The translations under genes and the position numbers were made by a program. Shown piece after piece: positions 6,942-7,021 of a stretch of DNA of 7,021 nucleotides (positions within the stretch are counted from its first letter, which is position 1; each line of letters opens with the position of its first letter). The stretch covers positions 1 to 7,021 of the forward strand of contig CAZIDW010000066.1 of assembly GCA_964538225.1 (NCBI GenBank), in the 5' to 3' direction. The notes under the pieces are model-generated. The model saw nothing but the letters and a program-made list of their open reading frames with translations. It was not told the origin of the DNA and did not search any database. This stretch comes from JAFGCR01 sp964538225. Lineage in GTDB: Bacteria; Patescibacteriota; Gracilibacteria; UM-FILTER-43-11.

Positions 6942-6963
6942 GTGAATAAAAGGTGAATAAAAG
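6942..6963. repeat. 11-bp tandem duplication next to the start of the right-edge gene
   Basis: GTGAATAAAAG is present twice in tandem (6942-6952 and 6953-6963), ending four bases before the ATG at 6968. The duplication creates the AGGTGA (6951-6956) that could serve as a ribosome-binding site, though at a long 11-12 base spacing. Confidence 0.75.
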
Positions 6964-6967
6964 AGTT

Positions 6968-7021
6968 ATGTTAAAACACCGAAATCCCCAAAAGCGCATC
7001 ATCTTTCCGGATGCGGTTTAT
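6968..7021 (+). CDS. N-terminus of a gene cut by the window end; possibly a REP-associated (Y1) transposase
   Basis: ATG 6968-6970 opens 18 codons reading MLKHRNPQKRIIFPDAVY that run off the window in frame. A strong promoter and an AGGTGA lie upstream. A basic start followed by a hydrophobic strand and a GAVY/DAVY-like step into the first core strand resembles Y1/HUH transposases of the REP-associated (TnpA_REP, IS200-like) type. The catalytic HUH and Tyr motifs would lie beyond the window, so the family is a guess from a few residues; the presence of a coding start is more secure than its identity. Confidence 0.42.
   Translation, partial: MLKHRNPQKRIIFPDAVY

Noticed and set aside
6757..7002. 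An 81-codon minus-strand open frame in the divergent spacer
   Set aside because: It overlaps both the good plus-strand promoter and the plus-strand start, resembles no family, is rich in Phe/Leu/Lys as expected from AT-rich non-coding DNA, and has no ribosome-binding site.

Overview
The window looks like chromosomal DNA from an uncultured bacterium, most probably of the Patescibacteria (Candidate Phyla Radiation). This is an inference. It rests on the T4SS-type ATPase with a long membrane-anchored N-terminal region, on the reduced PKD-7TM and fused amidoligase proteins, and on AT-rich heptamer-repeat spacers between moderate-GC genes that have little Shine-Dalgarno signal. No rRNA, tRNA or CRISPR array was seen.

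Layout. Three genes lie head to tail on the minus strand and are transcribed from about 6750 down to 44. (1) 6685-4139 is a VirD4/TraD-like, membrane-anchored conjugation-type ATPase, preceded by a good sigma-70-like promoter (6751-6779) and a heptamer repeat in its leader. (2) 4051-2555 is a secreted/membrane protein with a signal peptide, a PKD domain, an alpha/beta domain and the seven-helix membrane domain usually fused to an inactive transglutaminase. A perfect 36-bp palindrome overlaps its stop codon. (3) 2434-44 is a RimK-like ATP-grasp amidoligase fused to a retropepsin-like domain and to a DUF1704/MATCAP-type metallopeptidase. An in-frame TAA at 566-568 breaks it five codons before the zinc motif HEIETH. 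A bulged hairpin plus a short T-run (13-36) may terminate the transcript. On the plus strand at the right edge a strong promoter (6866-6895) leads into a gene cut by the window end (6968-7021) whose first 18 codons resemble the N-terminus of a REP-associated (Y1) transposase.

How the genes work together. Genes 2 and 3 match the components of a known but experimentally obscure amidoligase system found in many proteobacteria: an ATP-grasp ligase, a retropepsin-like protease and a 7TM protein, normally separate proteins. Here ligase, retropepsin and a carboxypeptidase-like metalloprotease are one polypeptide, and the 7TM partner carries a PKD ectodomain. The inferred role is ATP-dependent addition, and possibly trimming, of amino-acid tags on a peptide or envelope molecule coupled to a membrane protein. 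The substrate is unknown. The internal stop means either that this copy has lost its peptidase, or that the stop is an error or is read through.
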